A stretch of DNA of 13,172 bases from CAZTLI01 sp964614375 (GTDB taxonomy: Bacteria; Chloroflexota; Anaerolineae; Aggregatilineales; Phototrophicaceae): the NCBI GenBank assembly GCA_964614375.1, contig CAZTLI010000111.1, positions 1-13,172 on the forward strand, given 5' to 3'. The position numbers and the translations under genes are program-made. The first letter of the stretch is position 1. Each line of letters begins with the position of its first letter. The notes under the pieces were generated by a model that saw only the letters and a list, made by a program, of their open reading frames with translations, searched no databases and was not told where the DNA came from. This document shows positions 1 through 5,622 of this stretch, piece by piece.

Positions 1-46
1 CTTCGGGTTGGTCGGTGTTGATGTGCAGCGAGACGACCTGTGCCAT
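1..46 (-). CDS. 5' end of an unidentified leftward gene (partial)
   Basis: Only the first 15 codons lie in the window. An ATG at 46 on the minus strand is preceded by a perfect Shine-Dalgarno AGGAGGT (54-60) with 7-base spacing, which makes the start convincing. The visible N-terminus reads MAQVVSLHINTDQPE and continues off the left edge. This loosely recalls the opening strand of MOSC-domain proteins, but 15 residues are too few to assign a family. The gene is divergent from the HxlR regulator, and HxlR regulators often control the gene they face, so it is the first candidate target. Confidence 0.6.
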   Translation of the reverse strand, partial: MAQVVSLHINTDQPE

Positions 47-210
47 TATGAATACCTCCTGTTTATTCGCGATGTCTATGATTACCGTGTTGCCTTCGGG
101 GTAACCATATATAGAATAAGAAGTATCACTGTTTTCGTGAAGTAGGCAGAAAAATAAGCATTACATACGAAATAGATGTAACCCTCAGTTTTAGAGTGAA
201 GGGACGGGTC
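47..210. promoter_or_regulatory. Divergent intergenic control region with imperfect inverted repeat
   Basis: This region separates the leftward partial gene from the HxlR regulator. It contains an imperfect inverted repeat, GATTACC (80-86) and GGTAACC (100-106), with one mismatch and a 13-base gap. It overlaps a rightward promoter-like pair TTGCCT (90-95), 16 bases, TAGAAT (112-117). HxlR proteins bind as dimers to such inverted repeats, so this is a plausible autoregulatory operator. The match to promoter consensus is modest and the operator is an inference from position. Confidence 0.3.
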
Positions 211-588
211 ATGCAGGCATACGAACAGGACTACGACATTCTCGAAGAAGACTGCTTCAATCGCGATGTTCTCGATATTGTCATCAACAAATGGAGCAGC
301 CTGATATTTTATGCACTATCGTTGGGCACAAAACGCTATAACGAATTGCAGAAGTCGATTGAGGGAATCTCGCAAACGATGCTCACCAGCACGCTGCGGA
401 AGCTGGAACGGCATGGACTCGTCCATCGCGAGATTTACGCTGTCGTGCCACCGAAGGTCGAATATTCACTCACACCGCTGGGGGAGACGCTGATACCAAT
501 TTTCGAGCAAATCTATCAATGGGCGGGCGACCATCAGGCAGCGATTCAGCAAGCACAAACGCAATACGACCAGCAAATGCACAGCTAG
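211..588 (+). CDS. HxlR-family winged-helix transcriptional regulator
   Basis: A 125-residue DNA-binding regulator of the HxlR (MarR-like winged helix) family. The family pattern is clear: an N-terminal Cys in the EDCFNRDVLDIV segment, then NKWSSLIFYAL, the RYNELQKSIEGISQTMLTS recognition helix region, LRKLERHGLVHRE, the wing, VPPKVEYSLTPLGETL, and a C-terminal dimerisation helix ending near WAGDH. The conserved Cys can act as a redox or electrophile sensor in some HxlR proteins; whether it does here is unknown. I chose ATG 211 because AAGGGA (199-204) sits 6 bases upstream; an in-frame GTG at 196 would add five residues but lacks a clear ribosome site. It is divergent from the partial gene at 1-46 and its stop overlaps the stop of the convergent DUF1697 gene by four bases. 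Confidence 0.9.
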   Translation: MQAYEQDYDILEEDCFNRDVLDIVINKWSSLIFYALSLGTKRYNELQKSIEGISQTMLTSTLRKLERHGLVHREIYAVVPPKVEYSLTPLGETLIPIFEQIYQWAGDHQAAIQQAQTQYDQQMHS

Positions 589-1130
589 AGCGACACTGCT
601 AGCTTGAGCAGCTTGTTGACGGTGTTCCAGTTGCGGCCTGTGGTGGTGATTTTGAGTTTGCGCTCGATGAAGCTGTGATCGAGTTTGGAACGACCCATGC
701 CGTTGGGATAGAAGACATACAGCTCTTGACCGCCATTGTGGATAATTTCGGGGCCAGTATGTGCCTCTAACAACACATTGAAGGCCCTTGCAGCAGCGAC
801 TTCCTGTAAAAACACAATCAATAGCTTAGAGGGTTCGGTGAGCTGGGCAGGGGAGTAGGGGTGATTGTCGATGACGGCCTGCCACTGGTCGCGCGTCCGC
901 ATGATGATTTTCGACTGAAAGCCATAGTGCTGTTCGATGCCCGTTTCAATCGTGCTGCCTAGCCGTCCCATATCAACCCCATCGCTCTCGAAGACGATAT
1001 TGCCACTTTGTAATAACGTGTGGACACTCGTGAAGCCCATTGATTCATAGAGCATTGTGAGTTCCGCCATCTTGATTTTCTTGTTGCCGCCCACGTTGAT
1101 ACCGCGCAGTAAGGAGATGTAAACAGGCAT
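585..1130 (-). CDS. DUF1697 family protein
   Basis: A 181-residue soluble protein of the DUF1697 family, typical in length (about 180). Diagnostic segments are the N-terminal YISLLRGINVGGNKKIKM, the LYESMGFTSVHTLLQSGNIVFES stretch, and a C-terminal ERKLKITTTGRNWNTVNKLL motif, the last being the family's most conserved signature. No biochemical function is established for the family and none can be read from the context. The start is ATG 1130; no strong Shine-Dalgarno precedes it, but it fits the family N-terminus. The stop (585-587) shares a CTAG with the stop of the convergent HxlR gene, so each gene's 3' untranslated region lies inside the other. There is no signal peptide or membrane segment. 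Confidence 0.9.
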   Translation of the reverse strand: MPVYISLLRGINVGGNKKIKMAELTMLYESMGFTSVHTLLQSGNIVFESDGVDMGRLGSTIETGIEQHYGFQSKIIMRTRDQWQAVIDNHPYSPAQLTEPSKLLIVFLQEVAAARAFNVLLEAHTGPEIIHNGGQELYVFYPNGMGRSKLDHSFIERKLKITTTGRNWNTVNKLLKLAVSL

Positions 1131-1263
1131 AGGGTTGATGGGCTTTCAATTTGTCGAACAATCAACGCCATTATACATGATGGGCGCGGCAAAACTGGGT
1201 AGAAAGGAGTGGTGTGCTATCACACAGACGAACGATTAGCGGGAAAACGGGATGCCCTGTATC

Positions 1264-1295
1264 GCTTCGGGGTGTCTACGCGGCATCCCCGAAGC
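1264..1295. repeat. 9-bp perfect inverted repeat (hairpin)
   Basis: GCTTCGGGG (1264-1272) is followed by a 14-base loop and its exact complement CCCCGAAGC (1287-1295). A competing 8-bp pair, GGGATGCC (1249-1256) with GGCATCCC (1282-1289), overlaps the second arm, so two mutually exclusive stems can form. No T-tract follows on either strand, so it does not look like a classical terminator. Confidence 0.5.
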
Positions 1296-1512
1296 CGTCG
1301 TGTTATGGCAATCACCCACGACTGACCGCGTTTGTGATTACTCTGGACGGGGCGTGGCTGCAAGCAATTGCTCCCCCAGGAAATCCCAACTTATCCCACG
1401 ATTTGGCAAATTGCGATAAGGTTAATGAAGAATAAACGAAATGGGGATGATTTTATAATCCATTCATTCAGCGGCACATGCGGCAGCGCATTATAATATC
1501 TGTAGTGGGGAA

Positions 1513-1540
1513 TTGAGAAGTATTTGCTTAATTGTATACA
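1513..1540 (+). promoter_or_regulatory. Candidate sigma70-type promoter
   Basis: TTGAGA (1513-1518) and TATACA (1535-1540) are separated by 16 bases, a reasonable match to the -35/-10 consensus. It lies 17 bases upstream of the hairpin at 1557-1581 and about 145 bases upstream of msrA. It could drive a short structured transcript or a long msrA leader. It is a sequence match only. Confidence 0.35.
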
Positions 1541-1556
1541 GCAATCATGATGGACG

Positions 1557-1585
1557 TACCCGGCGTAAAGGAGGCCGGGTATTTT
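1557..1585 (+). terminator. Hairpin with trailing T-run, SD-like loop
   Basis: TACCCGGC (1557-1564) pairs perfectly with GCCGGGTA (1574-1581) over an 9-base loop GTAAAGGAG, followed by TTTT. This has the form of a Rho-independent terminator read rightward, but no rightward gene ends just upstream, so it may be an attenuator ahead of msrA or the end of a small RNA. The loop and the first stem base spell AAAGGAGG, a strong ribosome-binding sequence. Confidence 0.45.
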
Positions 1586-1644
1586 GCTGATACATCCATT
1601 CATGTTTATTGATTCGTAATACGCCGCTCTTATGCTAGGGCGTG

Positions 1645-1679
1645 TATAATGCACTGCAAGCGTATCCAACCACAAGGAC
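1645..1679 (+). promoter_or_regulatory. msrA -10 box and ribosome binding site
   Basis: A perfect TATAAT (1645-1650) lies 36 bases before the msrA ATG, without an obvious -35 at the right spacing. AAGGAC (1674-1679) sits 6 bases upstream of the ATG at 1686 and supports that start. Confidence 0.45.
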
Positions 1680-1685
1680 AAAATA

Positions 1686-2216
1686 ATGGGTAAGGAAATG
1701 ACAACCCTCGGCGGTGGCTGCTTCTGGTGTCTGGAAGCGGTCTATGACCAGTTGAAGGGTGTGACGGATGTCGTGTCAGGGTATATGGGCGGGCACGTCC
1801 CCAATCCGACCTATCGCGATGTATGCAATGAGACGACAGGTCATGCCGAAGTGGTGCAGGTGACATTTGACCCGGATGTCATCGCATTTGCCGATATTCT
1901 CAACATCTTCTTCACCATCCACGACCCGACCACACTCAATCGACAAGGCGCGGATAGGGGCACACAATATCGCTCAGCGATTTTCTATCATTCCGACGAA
2001 CAGAAGAAGGTCGCTGAGAATGCCATCAAGCAGCACAGCGCCAATTGGGATGACCCCATCGTGACCGAAATCACGCCAGCCGACACCTTCTATCCGGCTG
2101 AAGATTATCATCAGGAATACTTCGCCAACAACCCGAACGCGGGGTACTGCCAGTTCGTCATCGCGCCCAAAGTCGCCAAATTCCGCAAGCACTATTTCGA
2201 GCAGTTGAAGGCATAG
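1686..2216 (+). CDS. msrA: Peptide-methionine (S)-S-oxide reductase MsrA
   Basis: A 176-residue cytoplasmic enzyme that reduces the S epimer of methionine sulfoxide, free or in proteins, repairing oxidative damage with thioredoxin as electron donor. The catalytic motif GCFWC is at residues 11-15 with the sulfenic-acid Cys at 12. The substrate-site Glu is at 55 in TGHAEVV, the DPTTLNRQGADRGTQYRS block spans residues 80-97, YHQEY is at 141-145, and a resolving Cys is at 155 in AGYC near the C-terminus. The length matches single-domain MsrA; no MsrB is fused or adjacent. ATG 1686 is supported by AAGGAC upstream. The gene appears monocistronic: its own -10 box lies upstream and a strong terminator follows at 2268-2295. 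Confidence 0.97.
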   Translation: MGKEMTTLGGGCFWCLEAVYDQLKGVTDVVSGYMGGHVPNPTYRDVCNETTGHAEVVQVTFDPDVIAFADILNIFFTIHDPTTLNRQGADRGTQYRSAIFYHSDEQKKVAENAIKQHSANWDDPIVTEITPADTFYPAEDYHQEYFANNPNAGYCQFVIAPKVAKFRKHYFEQLKA

Positions 2217-2222
2217 ACGCAG

Positions 2223-2243
2223 GGACAATCTGCCAGATTGTCC
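2223..2243. repeat. Near-perfect 10-bp palindrome after msrA
   Basis: GGACAATCTG (2223-2232) and its exact complement CAGATTGTCC (2234-2243) flank a single central C. It begins seven bases after the msrA stop. The odd-length dyad with almost no loop fits a dimeric protein binding site better than an RNA hairpin, although the transcript could also fold with an opened loop. GATTGTCC recurs at about 2333-2340. Confidence 0.5.
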
Positions 2244-2267
2244 AGATGAATGCTGCGATAGATACAG

Positions 2268-2295
2268 TCACCCTCCATAGCAGAGGGTGATTTTT
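2268..2295 (+). terminator. Rho-independent terminator of msrA
   Basis: TCACCCTC (2268-2275) pairs perfectly with GAGGGTGA (2283-2290) around the 7-base loop CATAGCA, immediately followed by TTTTT (2291-2295). It lies 51 bases after the msrA stop. Confidence 0.85.
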
Positions 2296-2668
2296 GTTCA
2301 GGGGCTGGCCTTTCGGACGCTGCATGTATATCTGATTGTCCTTATTAAGCCAGCACCAGTCCGCGACCACACCTGCTGCCTCAACCCGGACTGAAGCCAA
2401 GTCCACAACCAACGATACCACCATCTCCAATACCGCAAAGTTGTGACCCGGAGAAAATGCGCCAGTGGTTACTCCATTAAACTAGGGGTAGACTACTATT
2501 GAAGCACTAAGGAACAATAAATTTCCTCAGAATTTGCAAGAAATCCGGTTCAGTATTCTTTCAAATCTGAGCCAAAACAATAGCCATAACCTCGTTTTAT
2601 TTGCAAAACAGGTTTTTGGCTTTATTCGCTATTAGGTTTTGACCCGGCAATAACATCCGCAACGATAG
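2296..2668. other. Non-coding stretch, no gene seen
   Basis: This A+T-rich stretch between the msrA terminator and the 3' end of the leftward gene at 2669 shows no convincing open frame on either strand. AGCCAAAA (2570-2577) and TTTTGGCT (2614-2621) are inverted with a GTTTT/AAAAC pair nested inside; this may form a weak structure at the 3' end of the leftward transcript. Confidence 0.5.
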
Positions 2669-3190
2669 CTATATTAAGTCGTGACCGTTTCGCCACAATT
2701 CCATCTCCTGGCGGATCAACTGTTCGGTCAGACGCCGCACACCATGCTGGTGGTAGCGACGGAGTGTCCGGTCTGTAATCCCACAGATCGTCGCGAACTG
2801 CTGCGGTCCAATATCAAGGTCAACTCGGACATAACGGTGAAAGAGCCAGCTCCAACACATCAACTCCACACTATCGGATAGGACATCTGACTGGATTTGT
2901 GCGGTGGCATCTCGGAGCGAAAAGGCTTCATCGGGAGACGGTAAATCGCGTATCTGACGATGCTGGGAGTAGACCTGCGAAATGATTGTCGTGAGCAAAT
3001 CGCCAAGCGCCATAACCCGCCAAATAAGCGAATCCGCCTCGCTTATATAGGGTCTGAGCAATCGCAAATATAAGAGGGGGCTGTGCTCTTCAAGCGGATT
3101 CGCTCGATACAGTAAATTCTCCAACGCGCGTCGTACATCAGATGGTTCAACTTTTGAGTAGTGGGGTAGATTGACTTGTAAGTGATTCAT
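2669..3190 (-). CDS. Hypothetical protein with C-terminal HTH-like segment
   Basis: A 173-residue protein of unrecognised family, rich in helix. Residues about 18-75 form leucine-rich helices (RALENLLYRA, PLLYLRLLRPYI, LGDLLTTIISQVY). Residues about 126-155 (DIGPQQFATICGITDRTLRR) read like a sigma-70 region-4 or helix-turn-helix segment, with the ICGITDRTLRRY part as the recognition helix. Similar helical-plus-HTH N-terminal modules occur in larger Chloroflexi regulators or ATPases, so this could be a stand-alone or truncated version; that is inference. ATG 3190 is preferred over an in-frame GTG at 3244, which would add 18 residues overlapping the transposase remnant; neither has a good ribosome site. 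It sits next to mobile-element debris and its expression is uncertain. Confidence 0.5.
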   Translation of the reverse strand: MNHLQVNLPHYSKVEPSDVRRALENLLYRANPLEEHSPLLYLRLLRPYISEADSLIWRVMALGDLLTTIISQVYSQHRQIRDLPSPDEAFSLRDATAQIQSDVLSDSVELMCWSWLFHRYVRVDLDIGPQQFATICGITDRTLRRYHQHGVRRLTEQLIRQEMELWRNGHDLI

Positions 3191-3235
3191 ATTTAGCCTA
3201 ACAAAATAGAAATATAGTCGATACAACCATTCTAT

Positions 3236-3665
3236 TTCGATCACAAGGAGAAATATGAAGCAGATTTTCCCGAATGGGTCGCGGCAGGGGAACTAACTGT
3301 CGGCGAGGTGGGGGTCACAATTGATGGCAGCGGGGGAAAACTGGGGGCCTTTGAACCTGTACACGGGCAGGCACTGACCTGCTGCTACACTGGGCGACAG
3401 TGCCAACTGCGCTGCCTTCTTGAACAGGGTTGTGAGTACATGGCTTGGCAAAACGATCTACATCATCCTGGATACCCTATCCACGCACAAGACACGCGAT
3501 GTCTTACGGTGGGCGCTGGCTCACCCACAGGTGAAGTTTCTATTTCAACCTACCTATGCCCCCTGGTTGAACTTGATTAAACCCGGGTGGAAAATCCTGC
3601 GCGCACGCGCGCGCAAAGGCCGCTGTTTTCAGGTAATAGCTGAAATTGTAGACGCAATGGTTTGA
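3236..3665 (+). pseudogene. IS630-type transposase remnant (DDE domain, frameshifted)
   Basis: A decayed transposase, recognisable from its second half: IILDTLSTHKTRDV, the second-Asp motif of IS630-family DDE enzymes, then FLFQPTYAPWLNLI and a basic tail. The upstream part (about 3308-3425, GKLGAFEPVHGQAL...YTGRQ...LLEQ) is in another frame. Removing one G from the GGG at 3427-3429 joins the two as LLEQVVSTWLGK, so a single-base insertion explains the shift. In the usual motif NLIEPWW the catalytic Glu is present; here codon 3579-3581 is AAA (Lys) and the following Trp is Gly, so even the repaired protein would be inactive. The left edge is unclear because the frame is merely open back to 3218. 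No start and no terminal inverted repeats were identified. Confidence 0.8.
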
Positions 3666-3697
3666 AACTTACACACGAAATGGCACTACGCCCTGTC

Positions 3698-5413
3698 CTA
3701 CGCTTCCGGGGGATAGTATCTATCGACGTTCGACGGATTGACGAAGAAGTGTTCCATGTAGACTGCTGGTGGAACTTGTTTCCCGGATAGGAGGTCGAGC
3801 GCGAGTGCAATCAGATAGCCACCGTAATCTTCGGGGCGGTAGGCTGTTGCGCCAACAACGGGTGAGGTTTCGTTTCGCATCTCTGCCCGCAGGCGTCGAT
3901 CTGCGCCTTGCCCTACTAAAAGGAGATTTTCCCAGAATCCAGTCTCGCGGGCGGCATAGATCGTCCCGACAGCCGCATCATCATTGAAGCAGATGACGGC
4001 AACCCGTGCGGGCGCAGATAATTCCAGGAACAATTCGTGCATGATCCGAAAAGTGCCTTCAAACGTGTTGTCTGAATCCACCTCAAGAATTTTTTCGGAC
4101 GGGATAGCCTGGACGGTGTCTTGGAGACCGTCCAACTGCCCTTTAATTCGCATGGCAGGTAAGCTGCCAGCACGCTGCTGCTGAATAACAATCAAGTAGT
4201 CGAATTGCCCGTGCCAGCGTTCTTGAATGGCCTTGCCCAGTTCTATCCCCGCCATTTTTCCGGCAATATAATTATCCACGCCAAAATAGACCGCGCCAAC
4301 CATCGGAATATCGACGGCAATAACGGGAATATTTGCTTGTTGGAAGCGATGGGCGATGAGATTGCCTGTCGTCTCGTCAATTTGATATTCGATGACGAGA
4401 TCAACCTCTTGTGTGATGAGTTCATCGGCGACTTGTAAGGCGATTTGTGGGTCTAATTGATTATCCGCCACAATCAGTTCCACGCGATTACTAACCTCAG
4501 CCGCACGCTCAAGGCTGCGGCGGACATCTCGACTAAATGGGGTGTATTCGCTCAGATTGGCGAACCCGATGCGATATTTGCTTTGGGGGCTGCGGGTATC
4601 AATGGGCGAGTATGTCTGGGTCGTCTGGTCACCGCAAACGATCACATGCGTGTTGGTCATGCGAATTTTATCAATGACCTGGCGCTCGATGAATTCATCA
4701 GTCACGAAATAGTCCACATTGGCAAGTGACGAGAAAGCCGTTAGTCCCATGTTGCCGATTTTACTCGAATCCAACAAGGCCACACACCGCTGGGCCGCTT
4801 GCAACATCAACGCCTTCATCTGTGCCTCTGGTAGACTCGTCTCAAAGAAGCCTTGATCGACTGTGAAGCCACTGCACGACACGAACGCCGTATTCACATG
4901 GTAATCCTGCAATAACTGCTTGCTAATTTCTCCGGTTAGCGCATTGCCATTCGGACGCAGAATCCCGCCGAGGATAATGACCGTATTCGACGCCTCTTTT
5001 GCCAGGGCCTGCGCGACGGTAATACCATTGGTCAGCACCGTTAGATTGCGACGATCTCGCAGGAAGGGCGCGATGTGCAGCACTGTCGAACTGGCGTCAA
5101 GCATGATGACATCGCCATCTTCCACCATCCCTGCTGCCCAACGCGCGATGGCCTGTTTTTCGCTGGCGTTTTTAAAGGCCCTGCGAAAGAGGAAGGGTGC
5201 TGCACCATTGTCGGAATCTATAGACTTTGCAATCGCGCCGCCCCGTACCCGCACGAGATACCCTTGTTCATCCAGGGTCTCTAAATCCGTCCGAATCGTA
5301 CTCTCTGAAACTTGAAGCTGTTCAGCGAGGTCTGTCACACGGACGCTTTCGCTGCGCTGCACCAGTTCTAAAATGGCGTGATGACGTTCATAAGCACTGG
5401 CTGACTTTTGCAT
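3698..5413 (-). CDS. DeoR-family regulator fused to sugar-binding (PBP-like) domain, probable RhaR
   Basis: A 571-residue three-part regulator, over twice the ~255 residues of an ordinary DeoR protein. Residues 10-62 are a DeoR winged helix (RVTDLAEQLQVSESTIRTDL, then GYLVRVRGGA). Residues about 80-255 are a complete DeoRC sugar-phosphate sensor domain, with EKQAIARWAA, DVIMLDASSTV, NLTVLTNGI, IILGGILRPN and LLDSSKIG. Residues about 280-565 resemble a type I periplasmic binding protein or LacI effector domain, with YRIGFANLSEYTPFSRDVRR, DLVIEYQID, NIPVIAVDIP, FGVDNYIAGKMAGIELGKA, VAVICFNDDAAVGTIYAA and LLLVGQGAD. No signal peptide or membrane segment is seen, so it acts in the cytoplasm. It is divergent from rhaT and most probably represses the rhamnose operon, as the DeoR-type RhaR does in Rhizobium leguminosarum. 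The start is ATG 5413, without a strong Shine-Dalgarno; the stop is 33 bases from the convergent transposase remnant. Confidence 0.92.
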   Translation of the reverse strand: MQKSASAYERHHAILELVQRSESVRVTDLAEQLQVSESTIRTDLETLDEQGYLVRVRGGAIAKSIDSDNGAAPFLFRRAFKNASEKQAIARWAAGMVEDGDVIMLDASSTVLHIAPFLRDRRNLTVLTNGITVAQALAKEASNTVIILGGILRPNGNALTGEISKQLLQDYHVNTAFVSCSGFTVDQGFFETSLPEAQMKALMLQAAQRCVALLDSSKIGNMGLTAFSSLANVDYFVTDEFIERQVIDKIRMTNTHVIVCGDQTTQTYSPIDTRSPQSKYRIGFANLSEYTPFSRDVRRSLERAAEVSNRVELIVADNQLDPQIALQVADELITQEVDLVIEYQIDETTGNLIAHRFQQANIPVIAVDIPMVGAVYFGVDNYIAGKMAGIELGKAIQERWHGQFDYLIVIQQQRAGSLPAMRIKGQLDGLQDTVQAIPSEKILEVDSDNTFEGTFRIMHELFLELSAPARVAVICFNDDAAVGTIYAARETGFWENLLLVGQGADRRLRAEMRNETSPVVGATAYRPEDYGGYLIALALDLLSGKQVPPAVYMEHFFVNPSNVDRYYPPEA

Positions 5414-5622
5414 AATGGCTCGACAATTACTCCAGTTTGTGTATGACAGACTGCTGACAGTTTACACGATTTGACGATTAAGTGTTATTTAAATCATCCT
5501 AAGAATAGCATGGATTGGTGAAAATTATCGAATTCTGTTGATTTTTGTTGAAATTGTTGCGAAATTTGGTGAATATTGTTACTATTTCTCAAATTCAAGG
5601 TATTGAAGATATACAGTTACTG
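5414..5622. promoter_or_regulatory. Divergent regulator/rhaT control region
   Basis: These 209 A+T-rich bases separate the regulator from rhaT and must hold the promoters of both. On the plus strand TTGAAA (5548-5553) is followed after 17 bases by a weak GAATAT (5571-5576), and TTGACG occurs at 5471-5476 without a well-spaced -10; no promoter can be fixed confidently. The rhaT-proximal half contains an array of similar 9-12 base units (see 5517-5577) that is the best operator candidate. Confidence 0.5.
5517..5577 (+). repeat. Array of G(T/G)TGAAATT-like direct repeats, candidate operator
   Basis: Five related units are visible: GGTGAAAATT (5517), GTTGATTTTT (5537), GTTGAAATT (5547), GTTGCGAAATTT (5556) and GGTGAATATT (5568). 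Start-to-start distances are 20, 10, 9 and 12 bases, close to whole helical turns, so all units would face roughly the same side of the DNA. DeoR-family repressors often bind repeated short sites. The array ends 46 bases before the rhaT ATG and overlaps the only reasonable promoter-like hexamers. The A+T richness makes some resemblance expected by chance. Confidence 0.4.

Larger units (their letters stand above)
1131..1685. other. Gene-poor intergenic region (555 bases)
   Basis: It lies between the start of the leftward DUF1697 gene and msrA, so both flanking genes are transcribed outward from it. I see no convincing coding sequence. Short open frames (for example from GTG 1209 or GTG 1214 after an AAAGGAG, and a leftward one at 1391-1681) have no recognisable family character. 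Non-coding structure is present: a 9-bp hairpin at 1264-1295, a promoter-like pair at 1513-1540, a hairpin followed by T residues at 1557-1585, and a TATAAT at 1645-1650 upstream of msrA. Confidence 0.6.

Noticed and set aside
1214..1435. Open frame of 73 codons from GTG 1214 with AAAGGAG just upstream
   Set aside because: The composition has no family resemblance, it crosses the 9-bp hairpin, and other frames there are equally open for part of the length. Not supported as a gene.
1391..1681. Leftward 96-codon frame in the gap before msrA
   Set aside because: It covers the promoter-like sites and hairpin of the opposite strand, has no recognisable motifs, and would run antisense to the msrA leader.
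3598..3615. 18-base run of alternating purine and pyrimidine (GC-rich), possible Z-DNA
   Set aside because: It encodes the arginine/alanine-rich tail of the transposase remnant and is too short to claim a structural role.
5545..5622. TTG 5545 as the rhaT start
   Set aside because: The extra 26 residues are not part of the RbsA/RhaT family and would lie within the repeat array and promoter region; ATG 5623 gives the normal length.
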